A stretch of 64,000 nt of DNA from Cloacibacillus evryensis DSM 19522 (GCF_000585335.1 NZ_KK073872.1:378001-442000); one strand, 5' to 3'; positions 34,871 through 47,373 are shown, numbered from the stretch's first letter. The notes: generated by a model not told the origin, from the sequence alone. Made by a program: numbers and translations.

Positions 34871-35039
34871 AAACGCGATGATGGAGTTACGGTTGCGAAT
34901 TTCGGATACTACAGACGGCCAGCGAACCAAAACAGCGTTTTTCTGTTTTGAGTGAGTCGGCTGGTCTTGCGGCATAAAAAACTAAATACTGTTAAAACGC
35001 GATGATGGAGTTACGGTTGCGAATTTCGGATACTACAGA
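34871..35039. repeat. 45-bp perfect direct repeat around a hairpin insert in the T-box leader
   Basis: The 45 bp at 34871-34915 recur without change at 34995-35039. The second copy is the 5' part of the T-box leader. The 79 bp between them contain the hairpin AAAACAG/CTGTTTT flanked by CGGCCAGC and GTCGGCTGG, which is the same framed hairpin found in element B copies. A hairpin insertion with duplication of leader sequence is the likely origin. Confidence 0.85.
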
Positions 35040-35251
35040 GAGTCGGCACGCAGGTGAGAGCCGATGTTGAAGAAGCGCAATACGGCCTCGCTCCGGAGCG
35101 GAATCCCCTAAGGCGAAAGCTGTTAAGGGATTACGGCTGGCCCCGTTACAGGCGCCAATGAGCGGCCGCGGATATTTCGCGGCAATCAGGGTGGTACCGC
35201 GATGATTTGTATATTCGTCCCTGAGGCATGTTATGCCTCGGGGATTTTTTT
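34995..35251 (+). promoter_or_regulatory. T-box leader controlling the LeuA-like gene
   Basis: The leader has an AGAGAGTCGGC...GGTGAGAGCCGA distal stem I, the T-box sequence AGGGTGGTACCGCG (35188-35201) and a terminator (CCTGAGGCAT/ATGCCTCGGGG followed by T7, ending 35251). Uncharged tRNA binding would favour the antiterminator and turn on the genes at 35316 and 36734. The specifier codon could not be fixed with confidence from reading alone. The gene context suggests a branched-chain amino acid tRNA. Confidence 0.93.
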
Positions 35252-35315
35252 ATGCCCGCGGGGCGCGGGCATTGGCGGGAATTTAATTGTAGAAACAGTA
35301 AAAGGAGTGTTGGCG

Positions 35316-36734
35316 ATGAAGAGAATCAAATTTACGGACATCACGCTGCGCGAGGCGGCGCGCGGACTTGAGGGGGCGCTCTCCTTCAAAGAAATCATAG
35401 AGATGGCAAAGATCCTCGACCGGCTCAACCTTGACGTTATCAGCCTCGCGCCGATCGCAAATGTGAAGATCGATTCGCTGCTGGTGCGCACGGTCGCGGC
35501 GGCGGTGAAGAAGAGCACGCTCTCCATGCCTGTCGGCTATACGGAGGCCGGGGTGGATACGGCGTGGAGCGCCGTCGCGGAGGCCGCGCATCCGCGCCTC
35601 TATGTGGAGGCGCCGCTCTCGGCGGTGCAGATGGAGTTTGTCTGCAATAAGAAGCCAGAAGGGATCATCGAGATGATCGGCAAGCTCGTGCGCAAGAGCC
35701 GCGGGCTTTGCGAAGATGTGGAGTTCGCCGCCGTCGACGCCACCCGCAGCGAGCCGGAGTTCCTCTATCAGGCGCTGCGTACGGCGCTCGCCGCCGGCGC
35801 TTCCACCGTGACGGTCTGCGATTCGGCGGGGACGATGATGCCCTACGAGTTCAATAATTTTGTCAAAGAGATATACGCCAACGTGCCGGAGCTCAAGGAG
35901 GCGGCGCTCGCCGTCAAGTGTTCCAACGAGCTTTCGATGGCGGCGGCCTGCGCGGTATCGGCCGTCAAGGCGGGAGCCTCCGAGGTCGACGTGGTCGTCA
36001 GCGGCGGCTGCGCGCCCGAGCTGGAGACGGCCTCGCACATCATCCGCACTCGCGGCGACGACTGCGGCTTTTTCAGCGGCATAAAGTACACGGAGCTGCA
36101 TCGCTCGATCGCGCAGATGCACTGGATCTCCCGCTCCGAGCGCAGCAAGACGAGCGCCTTTGACACGGGATTCTCAATATCCGACGGCTCGGGTATCAGG
36201 CTGGACGCGAACGACGATATCACCGCGGTCGGCAAGGCGGTGGAGCGTCTCGGCTACGACCTCTCGGAGGAGGATATGGTGAAGGTCTACGATACCTTTA
36301 TCAACGTCGCCGCCAAGAAGTCGGTTGGCACGAAGGAGCTGGAGGCGATCATCGCCACGAGCGCCCTGCAGGTGCCGCCGGCCTATGAGCTGGTGAGCTT
36401 TGTCATCAACAGCGGCAACGTCATCAGCGCGACGGCCAATATCCACTGCCGCCGCGACGGTGAGGATCTTTTCGGCCTCGCGGTCGGCGACGGGCCGATC
36501 GACGCCTCCTTCCTCGCGATCGAGCAGATCACCGGACACCATTACGAGCTCGACGATTTCCAGATTCAGGCCGTCACCGAGGGGCGCGAGGCGATGGGCT
36601 CGACGCTCGTCAAGCTCCGTTCTAACGGCAAGCTCTATTCCGGCAACGGGATTTCAACGGACATCATCGGTTCCAGCATCAGGGCCTATTTCAACGCCCT
36701 GAATAAGATTTCATACGAGGAGAATCACAGATAA
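35316..36734 (+). CDS. LeuA-like (isopropylmalate synthase family) protein lacking metal ligands
   Basis: The 472-residue protein has a HMGL-type TIM barrel (1-270), a linker (SDGSGIRLDANDDITAVGKA) and a LeuA-type allosteric domain (about 350-465, with ATANIHCRRDGEDLFGLAVG, then DGPIDASFLAIEQI). The hallmark residues are changed: TLRDGxQ reads TLREAARG, and the metal motif HxHND reads KCSNE, so both His ligands are missing. It may not catalyse a metal-dependent Claisen condensation. The ATG at 35316 follows AAAAGGAG after the T-box; its stop overlaps the next start (TAATG). Confidence 0.85.
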   Translation: MKRIKFTDITLREAARGLEGALSFKEIIEMAKILDRLNLDVISLAPIANVKIDSLLVRTVAAAVKKSTLSMPVGYTEAGVDTAWSAVAEAAHPRLYVEAPLSAVQMEFVCNKKPEGIIEMIGKLVRKSRGLCEDVEFAAVDATRSEPEFLYQALRTALAAGASTVTVCDSAGTMMPYEFNNFVKEIYANVPELKEAALAVKCSNELSMAAACAVSAVKAGASEVDVVVSGGCAPELETASHIIRTRGDDCGFFSGIKYTELHRSIAQMHWISRSERSKTSAFDTGFSISDGSGIRLDANDDITAVGKAVERLGYDLSEEDMVKVYDTFINVAAKKSVGTKELEAIIATSALQVPPAYELVSFVINSGNVISATANIHCRRDGEDLFGLAVGDGPIDASFLAIEQITGHHYELDDFQIQAVTEGREAMGSTLVKLRSNGKLYSGNGISTDIIGSSIRAYFNALNKISYEENHR

Positions 36735-39268
36735 TGAAGCTTTCATTTTCGACTTTCGGGTGGCATGACTATACATGGGAGGACTTCTGCGCCGTCGCCA
36801 AAGACGGCGGCTTCGCGGGGATAGAGGTACACAATATCCACGAGCCGACGCTCGTGAAGAAAAACAGTATCTTTGACCCGGCAAGGGCCAACGCCGCGCA
36901 CCGCGAGATGACCGAGGCTGGGCTTTCGATCCCCTGCATCGACGCCTGGCATAATATCGCAGACGGCGCGAAGTTTGAAGACAACTGCGCCGAGATCATG
37001 GATTATATCAATACCGCGAAGAGCCTGCGCGTACCCTATGTGCGCCTCGGCGCGAAGGATACGGGAAGTTCGTTCGCGGATGAGCGCGCCGCGGTGATGA
37101 GGGTGCTGGAAAAAATGCTGCCCGCCGCGCAGGAGGCCGGCGTGACGCTGCTGATCGAGACCATAGGGATATTTTCCGATACCGATAAACTCTGCGATGT
37201 GCTCAATTCCTTCTCCTGCGACAACCTCGCCGCGCTCTGGGATATGCAGCATACCTTCCGCGACGCGGGCGAGGCGCCGGAAAAAACGGTCAAGAATCTC
37301 GGCGCCTATATCAAACATGTGCACCTGAAGGATTCCGACGTCGTTGACGGCGTGATGGAGTACCGTCTCATCTGCGAGGGCAGCCTGCCGGTCGACGCGA
37401 TGATGCGCGCCCTCTATTCGCTGAACTATGACGGTTTTATCTCGATGGAGTGGGACCCTCAGTGGGTGCCCGATATCGAGAGCATCGAGCTGATCTCCCT
37501 GCATTTTGTAAATACGATGAACCGTTTCGGCAACCCCGCGCGCATGGTGAAATCGAAGCGCCTTTATGAGAACAAGCGCGGCACGGGGCTCTATCCGTGG
37601 CAGAAGGACAAGCTGATCGAAAAGACCTTCGGCGCGGTGCTTGACCGTGTCGTCGAGGAATTTCCCGACCAGTACGCCTTTAAATACACGACGCTCAACT
37701 ACACGCGGACCTATTCGGAGTTCCGCGACGACGTCGACGAATTCGCGCGCGCGCTGATCTCGCTCGGCGTGGGCCCCGGCAGCCACGTGGCGATCTGGGC
37801 GACGAACCTGCCCCAGTGGTACGTCACCTTCTGGGCGACGACGAAGATCGGCGCGGTGTTGGTCACCGTCAACACCGCCTACAAGATCCACGAGGCCGAG
37901 TACCTGCTGCGGCAGTCCGATACCCACACGCTCGTGATGATCAAGGGCTTCCGCGATTCGCACTATGACGAGATCGTCAAAGAGCTCTGTCCCGAACTGG
38001 AGACCGCCGCGGCCGGCAAGCCGCTGGCCTGCCGCCGCCTGCCCTTCCTGCGCAACGTCATCACCGTCGATTTCAAGATGAAGGGATGCCTTACCTGGGA
38101 AGAGGCCGTCTCCCGCGCGCACATGACGCCGCTGGAGGAGGTGCACCGCCTCGCCGCCGCCGTCGACATCCATGACGTCTGCAATATGCAGTACACCAGC
38201 GGTACCACGGGCTTCCCCAAAGGCGTCATGCTCACGCACTACAACGTCGTCAACAACGGCAAGTGCATCGGCGACCGCATGGACCTCTCGACGGCCGACC
38301 GCATGATGATCCAGGTGCCGATGTTCCATTGCTTCGGGATGGTGCTCGCGATGACTGCCTCGATGACGCACGCCGCCACGCTGTCGCCGCTGCCCTATTT
38401 CTCGACGAAGGCCTCGCTCGCCTGCATCAATCAGGAGCGCATCACCTGCTTCCACGGCGTGCCGACGATGTTCATCGCGATGATGGAGCATGAGGATTTC
38501 GACAAAACCGACTTTTCCTACATGCGCACGGGGATCATGGCGGGCAGCCCCTGTCCGATCTCAAAGATGCGCGACGTCGTCGACAAGATGAATATGAAGG
38601 AGATCGTCATCGTCTACGGACAGACGGAGGCCTCGCCGGGCTGCACGATGAGCGACACCGGCGACTCTCTGGAGGTGCGCGTCGAGACCGTCGGACACGC
38701 GCTGCCGGAGATCGAGTGCCGCGTGGTGGACCCGGAGACGGGCGAAGAGCTGCCCGACGAGGTGCCGGGAGAGTTCGTCGCGCGCGGCTACAATATAATG
38801 AAGGGCTACTACAAGATGCCCGAGGCGACGGCGGCGGCGATCGACGCCGACGGCTGGCTTCACACGGGAGATCTCGCCTGCCGCACGGCGGCGGGAGATT
38901 ACCGCATTACGGGCCGCCTGAAGGATATGATCATCCGCGGCGGCGAGAACATCTATCCGAAGGAGCTGGAGGAGTTCCTCTACACGCATCCGAAGGTCAA
39001 GGATGTGCAGGTGATAGGCGTCCCCGACGAAGCGCTCGGCGAGGAGATCTGCGCCTGCGTCGTGCTCAAGGAGGGGGAGGAGGCCACAGAGGCCGAGATC
39101 AAAGAATTTTTCCTCTCGCACATGGCGCGCCACAAGTGCCCGCGGTATATCGACTTCGTCGATGATTTCCCGATGAACGCGGCGGGGAAGATCCTGAAAT
39201 ACAAGATGCGCGAGGACGCGGTGAAGAAGTACGGGCTGGAGAATGCGGCGGCCGTCAAAACCGCTTAA
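36734..39268 (+). CDS. Fusion of a sugar-isomerase-like TIM barrel and an acyl-CoA synthetase
   Basis: Residues 1-265 form a xylose-isomerase/AP-endonuclease-2-type TIM barrel (start MKLSFSTFGWHDYTWEDFC, metal-site Glu and His in LLIETIG, ALWDMQHT, HVHLKD and ISMEWDP). Residues about 275-844 are a FadD-type AMP-forming ligase: YTSGTTGFPKGVMLTH, YGQTEASP, GWLHTGD, GRLKDMIIRGGENIYP and the catalytic Lys in AAGKILKYKMRE. No stop or frameshift lies between, so it is one polypeptide. It is coupled to the LeuA-like gene and under the same T-box. The substrate acid is unknown. Confidence 0.9.
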   Translation: MKLSFSTFGWHDYTWEDFCAVAKDGGFAGIEVHNIHEPTLVKKNSIFDPARANAAHREMTEAGLSIPCIDAWHNIADGAKFEDNCAEIMDYINTAKSLRVPYVRLGAKDTGSSFADERAAVMRVLEKMLPAAQEAGVTLLIETIGIFSDTDKLCDVLNSFSCDNLAALWDMQHTFRDAGEAPEKTVKNLGAYIKHVHLKDSDVVDGVMEYRLICEGSLPVDAMMRALYSLNYDGFISMEWDPQWVPDIESIELISLHFVNTMNRFGNPARMVKSKRLYENKRGTGLYPWQKDKLIEKTFGAVLDRVVEEFPDQYAFKYTTLNYTRTYSEFRDDVDEFARALISLGVGPGSHVAIWATNLPQWYVTFWATTKIGAVLVTVNTAYKIHEAEYLLRQSDTHTLVMIKGFRDSHYDEIVKELCPELETAAAGKPLACRRLPFLRNVITVDFKMKGCLTWEEAVSRAHMTPLEEVHRLAAAVDIHDVCNMQYTSGTTGFPKGVMLTHYNVVNNGKCIGDRMDLSTADRMMIQVPMFHCFGMVLAMTASMTHAATLSPLPYFSTKASLACINQERITCFHGVPTMFIAMMEHEDFDKTDFSYMRTGIMAGSPCPISKMRDVVDKMNMKEIVIVYGQTEASPGCTMSDTGDSLEVRVETVGHALPEIECRVVDPETGEELPDEVPGEFVARGYNIMKGYYKMPEATAAAIDADGWLHTGDLACRTAAGDYRITGRLKDMIIRGGENIYPKELEEFLYTHPKVKDVQVIGVPDEALGEEICACVVLKEGEEATEAEIKEFFLSHMARHKCPRYIDFVDDFPMNAAGKILKYKMREDAVKKYGLENAAAVKTA

Positions 39269-39344
39269 AACCGGCGTTTTGGTTTGCTGCATATAAACGC
39301 CGATTTCCTTCGGGCGGGGGAAAGATAAACTGGGATTTATCTTT

Positions 39345-39604
39345 TTAAGCCTCCCTCGCCGAGGCGGCCAGGGAGCCAAATCAGAGTTTTTCTGATTTGT
39401 GCGACTCGGCTGGCAGTTACACCAGAGGTGGTAGCCGCGTGTTTTTTGCGGCTGACGGAAGGAGTGTTGCACTGTGCGGCGCATGTTTTCAGCGCCACGC
39501 AGTGCCCGCGGCGGAAGCCGCGGAAGGCCAAAGACAAAACCAAGGTCAAATCTCCTCCACCCGCCTGCGGCGGGAGCCCCCTCGGAGAGGGAGCCTTTTA
39601 AAGG
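39345..39604. repeat. Element B, copy 2
   Basis: It has the frame of copy 1, with an added framed hairpin AAATCAG/CTGATTT (39378-39398, inside GGGAGCC...GTGCGACTCGGCTGG). The second stem is CACTGTGCGGCGC/GCGCCACGCAGTG. It ends CCCCCTCGGAGAGGGAGCC, the intact form of the site hit by the IS in copy 3. Between the fusion gene stop (39268) and this copy lies a partial element A (ACCGGCGTTTTGG and TAAACGCCGATTT). Confidence 0.85.
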
Positions 39605-39790
39605 GCAAAGCCAAACCCGACGACTCTAGGCTCCGGCTCGGAGGCCGGAGCGCTAAACAGCAATTTATCCTCAATAGATACATTGTGATAGAATCTATAA
39701 GACAGTCTCCTATATTGGTTCATTAATTGCGGCAATAGCTGGCAAAGTAGTTAAGATAAAATTCCGGAACGCTTGAAAGGGGTCCGTGCA

Positions 39791-43300
<3,510 letters not shown>

Positions 43301-43303
<3 letters not shown>

Positions 43304-43428
43304 ATCGGCGTTTATACGCGCCGCTGACTTAGCTCAACAAGGCCGGAAAATCCTCGACGCACCAAAGTGCGCCTGCGGTTTTCCGGCCTTATTTCGCGTG
43401 GTCATTGGCACGTATAAACGCCGATTTA
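43301..43428. repeat. Element A, copy 2
   Basis: It is 128 bp with the standard outer arms. The inner stem is AAGGCCGGAAAA/TTTTCCGGCCTT, unrelated in sequence to copy 1, and the loop hairpin is GCAC/GTGC. The first TAA is the stop codon of the pyruvate:ferredoxin oxidoreductase gene. Confidence 0.9.
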
Positions 43429-43732
43429 CTCGATTGGGAGGGAACGATAAACTGGGGTTTATATTTTTAAGCCTCCCTCGCCGAGGGAGGTGGGCCGGCG
43501 CGCGGTTTTTGCGCCGGGTCGGAAGGAGTGTTGCTCTGCGTGGCGCATGTTTTCCGCGCCACGCAGAGCCCGCGGCGCAAGCCGCGGAAGGCCAAAGACA
43601 AAACCAAGGTCACATCTCCTCCACCCGCCTGCGGCGGGAGCCCCCTCGGATGAACAGAGTCCCGAAAATCGGACAGCCAAATAAAGCCCCTGGATTATAA
43701 TAAAACTAAATACATATAAAGGGGGCTCTTCT

Positions 43733-44176
43733 ATGCGTAAACGTAAAACAGAAGAAAGAATAAAAGCAATTGAGATGCACAAACAGGGAATTCCACGAAG
43801 GCGGATTGCTGAAGAACTTGGTGTTAGTCATGATTCTGTTAAAACATGGATATCTTTATATAAGAGCGGACAGAAGGACTTACTGGATGATACAAGGAAA
43901 AAAAGAACCTACAGCAAGGCTGTAAAACTTGAAGCTGTTTCGGCTCATTTAGAAGAGGGACGTACTATGGTAGATGTTACCTCATCTTTTAACATTTCAA
44001 GTCCCTCTCTTTTAAGGCGATGGTGTAAGGAATTTATCGAACAAGGGGATATTTCTAGTTCAAAACAAGACTGTCCAGATAAGAAATTGGAAGTTACAAA
44101 TAGCATAGAAAAGATTAAAGAGCTGGAAATGCAGGTCGATGTATTAAAAAAAGCCTTAGAGCTGCAAAGGTGGTGA
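43733..44176 (+). CDS. IS3-family OrfA (helix-turn-helix transposase subunit)
   Basis: The 147-residue protein has two helix-turn-helix segments (RRRIAEELGVSHDSVKTWIS and TSSFNISSPSLLRRWCKEF) and a C-terminal leucine-rich helix (IKELEMQVDVLKKALELQ), as in IS150 OrfA. It overlaps orfB by seven bases near an A7G run that could serve as the usual -1 slippage site making the OrfAB transposase. Confidence 0.93.
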   Translation: MRKRKTEERIKAIEMHKQGIPRRRIAEELGVSHDSVKTWISLYKSGQKDLLDDTRKKRTYSKAVKLEAVSAHLEEGRTMVDVTSSFNISSPSLLRRWCKEFIEQGDISSSKQDCPDKKLEVTNSIEKIKELEMQVDVLKKALELQRW

Positions 44177-45042
44177 TAGAAAGAAATATTAAATACAGAA
44201 TCATTTTTGAATTTTCAACAAAACATTCTGTCTGTGTAATGTGTAGATTTTTGTCCGTATCTCGTTCGACATACTACAGTTGGCTAAAGCGGCGTGGAAT
44301 GGAAGATAAAGACGGTCCTCTCATAGAAGCAATAAGAACGGGACAGAATATCAACAAAAACACTTATGGGTACAGGCGAATGACTCTGTGGCTCAACAAC
44401 TTCATTGGCATTCATGTAAACAATAAGAGGGTAAGGCGTGTTATGAAAAAAAGCGGGACTTCAAGCGGAAATAAGAAAAAAGAAAAAGTTTAAAGTGATG
44501 TCAGGAAATATCCACAGCTATGAGAATATCCTGAACAGAGAATTTCGTTCCGACAGACCAAACCAGAAACTGGTTACTGATATCACATATATACGAACAA
44601 AAAGGGTAATATATTCCTCTCCATGATAAAAGATCTCTTTGATAATTCCATACAGGGATATCAAATCAGTCGTAATAATAATATTAAGTTAGTAAGCGAT
44701 ACATTGAAGAAAGCATTTGAAAATAATAATAAGGTGGTCGCTGATGGACCAATCCTCCACAGCGACCAGGGGTTTCAATATACAAGCCATGCATATTTCA
44801 ACCTGACACAAAGATACGGACTCAAGGTCTCGATGTCAAGGAAAGGAAATTGTTTGGATAACGCCTGTGCAGAAAACTTCTTTAGTCACATTAAATCAGA
44901 ACTCGTCAACCGAGTAAAATGGGAGAACTACGAGGAGGCCAAAGATGCTATAGACGAATATATAAGGTATTATAATAACGACAGGATACAGATAAAATTG
45001 AAAAAGGCTCCGATGCAATATCGAAGTCTCTTTATTGAATAA
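44170..45042 (+). pseudogene. IS3-family OrfB transposase, two frameshifts
   Basis: The first part (44170-44493) has the HTH_21 region (FLSVSRSTYYSWLKRRG, then GYRRMTLWLNN). The frame is lost in an A-rich run near 44480, continues in another frame as NILNREFRSDRPNQKLVTDI, is lost again at an AAAAAGGG run near 44600 and resumes from 44623 to 45042. The catalytic DDE residues are all present (VTDITY, LHSDQGF, ENFFSHIKSE) but are in different frames. The element cannot make active transposase as it stands, unless the homopolymer runs are sequencing errors. Confidence 0.88.
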
Positions 45043-45218
45043 ATTTTTGATACCCTTGGGAGCTTTTATAGCGTTGTCCGGTTTGCGGGACTCTGTTCAG
45101 GAGAGGGAGCCTTTTAAAGAGCAAAGCCAAACCCGACGACTCTAGGCTCCGGCTCGGAGGCCGGAGCGACGGAAGGGCAGCCAGATAAATCGCTGTTTAT
45201 CTTTTCCCTACAATCGCG

Positions 45219-45318
45219 TAAATCGGCGTTTAGAAGTGCGAGTTGCTAAATAAAACGGGGGCTCCGATACCGGAGCCCCCGTTTTATGACGCAAATCGTG
45301 CTTATAAACGCCGATTTA
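45219..45318. repeat. Element A, copy 3 (short form)
   Basis: It is 100 bp with standard outer arms and inner stem AAACGGGGGCTCCG/CGGAGCCCCCGTTT closed by only ATAC; the nested loop hairpin is missing. The subterminal sequences GTGCGAGTTGCTAAATA and TATGACGCAAATCGTGC recur in copies 4 and 7. Confidence 0.9.
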
Positions 45319-45390
45319 CCAGTTTTTTCAGTCGCTCAGCCTTCCGCCTTCGGCGAATAGCGTTTGTTCCGTTATATAGGAGGCGCCTTC

Positions 45391-47115
45391 TTAATAGGCC
45401 ATGTCCTCGTCTTTGGCGATCTTCGCCGCCGCCCAGGCCGGCACCGGCGGTAACTGCTCGTCCTCCGGCTTCAGCGGAACGTCGATGAGGCAGGGGCCGT
45501 CCGCCTTGAGGCATTTGGCGAATATCTCTTCAAATTCGCTCATGCTGCCGGCGCGGCAGCCCGTAAGGCCCAGTGATTCGGCGAATTTGACGTAATCGAC
45601 CTTCGCGAAATCGGTGAATTGGCGGAAGTTCCGCGTGATTTCCGCCCCGGTATGGACGCGCTGCGTACCGCGTATCCAGCCGAATGTCCCGTTGTTGAAG
45701 AGGACGTATATTATCTTCAGGCCAAGCCGTGCCGCCGTTTCCAGCTCCGCGCCGCAGAAACCGAAGCTGCCGTCGCCGATGAGCCCTACCACGGGAGCCT
45801 CAGCCGCCGTGCCGCAGCGCGCGCCGATCGCCGCCGGTATCGCGTAGCCGAGCGCGCCCATCGAGAAATTGTAGGCGGCGCGCCGTCCAGCGCGCGCTAT
45901 GCGCAGAAAGCAGGAGGAATAGATCGCCGGGCTGCCCGGGTCTACGGCGAAGAAGGCGGTGTCGGGCGTCAGCCTTTCGATCGCGCGCACGAGCGAGAGC
46001 GGGTGCGGTTCGTCGCCGCAGCGCGCCATGATCGCTTCCAGCTTCTTCTCATGAGCGGCCTTTTCTTCGGCGCAGCGCGCGGCCCACGCGCCTCTGTCGG
46101 GGCGCGGCCTCTCCGCCAGCGCCGCCGTGAGCGCCGTCAGCGTTTCGCGCGCGTCGCCGAAGAGCGGCAGCGCGTCGTAGTTGTTGCCGAGCTCGCGTTC
46201 GGCGATATCTATCTGGATGAATTTCTGCCCTGAATTTGGTGAAGGCAGCTTCCAGCCGTCGGTGTTCGCGGAGTCGGTGCTCGTCGCGGCGAAGAGTATG
46301 ACGTCGGCCTCTTTGACCATCCGATTGTTCCATTCGCGCCCTCCGCGCGCGCCGATGACGCCCAGCGAAAGCGGCTCATGTTCGTTCAGGCAGCCTTTGG
46401 CGTTGATCGTCGAGCCAACGGGCATCTCCTGCATCTTTGAAAGGGCCGCGGCCTCCTTCCACGCGCCGGAGTGCACGACCCCCTGGCCGCATATCATCAC
46501 GGGCCTACGCGCCGCGGCGAGCAGCGCGGCCGCTTCGGTCACATCCGCCGCCGCCGCGCTGTTTCTGCACCCGGGGAAGGTCGAATAACGGCTCTGCGCG
46601 TAGATCTCCCCATCCGCCGCCTCGCCCTCAAGGGTGTTCATCGGGATACGGATGTGGACGGGGCCGGGACGTCCCGTCGTTGCCGTGCGGAAGGCGCGCC
46701 GGAAGAGGTGCGGAATCTCGCTCGCGTCGGTCACGGTAAAGGAGTCCTTCGCGATGCTTTTGAAGAGCGCCGACTGGTCGAAACCGGTCAGCATATTTTT
46801 CGGCCCCGTCTTGAGGTCGATATCCGTCGTTATTACGATGAGCGGCACGCAGGACTGGAACGCCTCGACGACGCCGGGTACCATATGCGTCGCGCCGACG
46901 CTCGGCCCCTCGCAGACGCCGACCCTGCCGGTGGCTTTTGCGTAGGCGTCAGCCATGAAGACTGAATTCCTTTCGTCCCGCGTAAGATGATATTTTATCT
47001 CGGGATATTCCTCCCATGCCTCATATAGGGCGAGCGTCGTTTCGCCGGGCAGGCCGAATACGTCGGTAACGTCATAGGCCCGCAGCATTGCAAGTATGGC
47101 TTTGCTTGCTTTCAT
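45391..47115 (-). CDS. Thiamine-diphosphate enzyme of the acetolactate synthase family
   Basis: The 574-residue enzyme has the three-domain plan of TPP enzymes: N-terminal pyrimidine-binding domain with the catalytic Glu (HLTRDERNSVFMADAYAKAT), a central domain (about 190-330) and a C-terminal diphosphate domain with GDGSFGFCGAELETAARLGL and NNGTFGWIRG. It has no clear biosynthetic AHAS small subunit next to it, so it is more likely a catabolic carboligase or decarboxylase. GGGAGG precedes the ATG at 47115. It is divergent from the FAD oxidoreductase gene and shares an operator region with it. Confidence 0.88.
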   Translation of the reverse strand: MKASKAILAMLRAYDVTDVFGLPGETTLALYEAWEEYPEIKYHLTRDERNSVFMADAYAKATGRVGVCEGPSVGATHMVPGVVEAFQSCVPLIVITTDIDLKTGPKNMLTGFDQSALFKSIAKDSFTVTDASEIPHLFRRAFRTATTGRPGPVHIRIPMNTLEGEAADGEIYAQSRYSTFPGCRNSAAAADVTEAAALLAAARRPVMICGQGVVHSGAWKEAAALSKMQEMPVGSTINAKGCLNEHEPLSLGVIGARGGREWNNRMVKEADVILFAATSTDSANTDGWKLPSPNSGQKFIQIDIAERELGNNYDALPLFGDARETLTALTAALAERPRPDRGAWAARCAEEKAAHEKKLEAIMARCGDEPHPLSLVRAIERLTPDTAFFAVDPGSPAIYSSCFLRIARAGRRAAYNFSMGALGYAIPAAIGARCGTAAEAPVVGLIGDGSFGFCGAELETAARLGLKIIYVLFNNGTFGWIRGTQRVHTGAEITRNFRQFTDFAKVDYVKFAESLGLTGCRAGSMSEFEEIFAKCLKADGPCLIDVPLKPEDEQLPPVPAWAAAKIAKDEDMAY

Positions 47116-47150
47116 TATATTTTTTCCTCCCATAACAAATTTTTTATAAA

Positions 47151-47183
47151 ACAATGATTCATCATAAATGATGTATTGATTGT
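47151..47183. promoter_or_regulatory. 33-bp palindrome upstream of the TPP enzyme gene
   Basis: An imperfect palindrome is centred on TTCATCATAAATGATGTA with outer arms ACAAT and ATTGT. It lies 36 bp before the TPP enzyme start and probably binds a dimeric regulator. A shorter version, TTCATTGATGAA, is found at 47362-47373 on the other side of the region. Confidence 0.7.
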
Positions 47184-47315
47184 TATAAGATTACCCAATT
47201 ATTGGCGTTTGGTCAATAGTGTAAGAAAATATTTTCTAAAAAATTTTTACCCACAAAACTGATAATACTTAAAAAATCCTTGAACAGAGCTGCTTTAAGT
47301 CTTTTATTCGCAATA

Positions 47316-47373
47316 TTGACACATGGCCTGAGGGAGTTTATAATGAAATTACGCACTACTCTTCATTGATGAA
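47316..47373 (+). promoter_or_regulatory. Consensus sigma-70 promoter and operator for the FAD oxidoreductase gene
   Basis: TTGACA (47316-47321), a 17-bp spacer and TATAAT (47339-47344) match the consensus exactly. The palindrome TTCATTGATGAA (47362-47373) lies just after the expected start point, where a bound repressor would block it. AGGGAGG follows 20 bases later as ribosome-binding site. Confidence 0.85.

Larger units (their letters stand above)
43651..45099 (+). mobile_element. IS3-family (IS150-like) insertion sequence, inactive
   Basis: The element is 1449 bp. Its ends are imperfect 25-bp inverted repeats starting TGAACAGAGTCCCG, with two differences. Flanking GGA triplets (43648-43650 and 45100-45102) are the target duplication; removal of one restores the sequence of element B copy 2. 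It carries orfA intact and orfB broken by two frameshifts. Its low GC contrasts with the host DNA, so it arrived recently. Confidence 0.93.
43467..45120. repeat. Element B, copy 3, split by the IS element
   Basis: The left part is 43467-43650 and the right part 45100-45120. The second stem is CTCTGCGTGGCGC/GCGCCACGCAGAG, perfectly paired and different from copies 1, 2 and 4. The IS3-family element lies in its terminal CCCCCTCGGAGAGGGAGCC, with GGA duplicated. Confidence 0.88.

Noticed and set aside
36743-38491. 582-codon minus-strand open frame
   Set aside because: It is the shadow of the TIM-barrel/acyl-CoA-synthetase fusion gene; composition is His/Arg-rich without domain motifs.
36734-39268. 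The fusion gene as an assembly or frameshift artefact
   Set aside because: The frame is continuous with a natural linker (about 255-285), both domains are complete and no homopolymer run lies at the junction.
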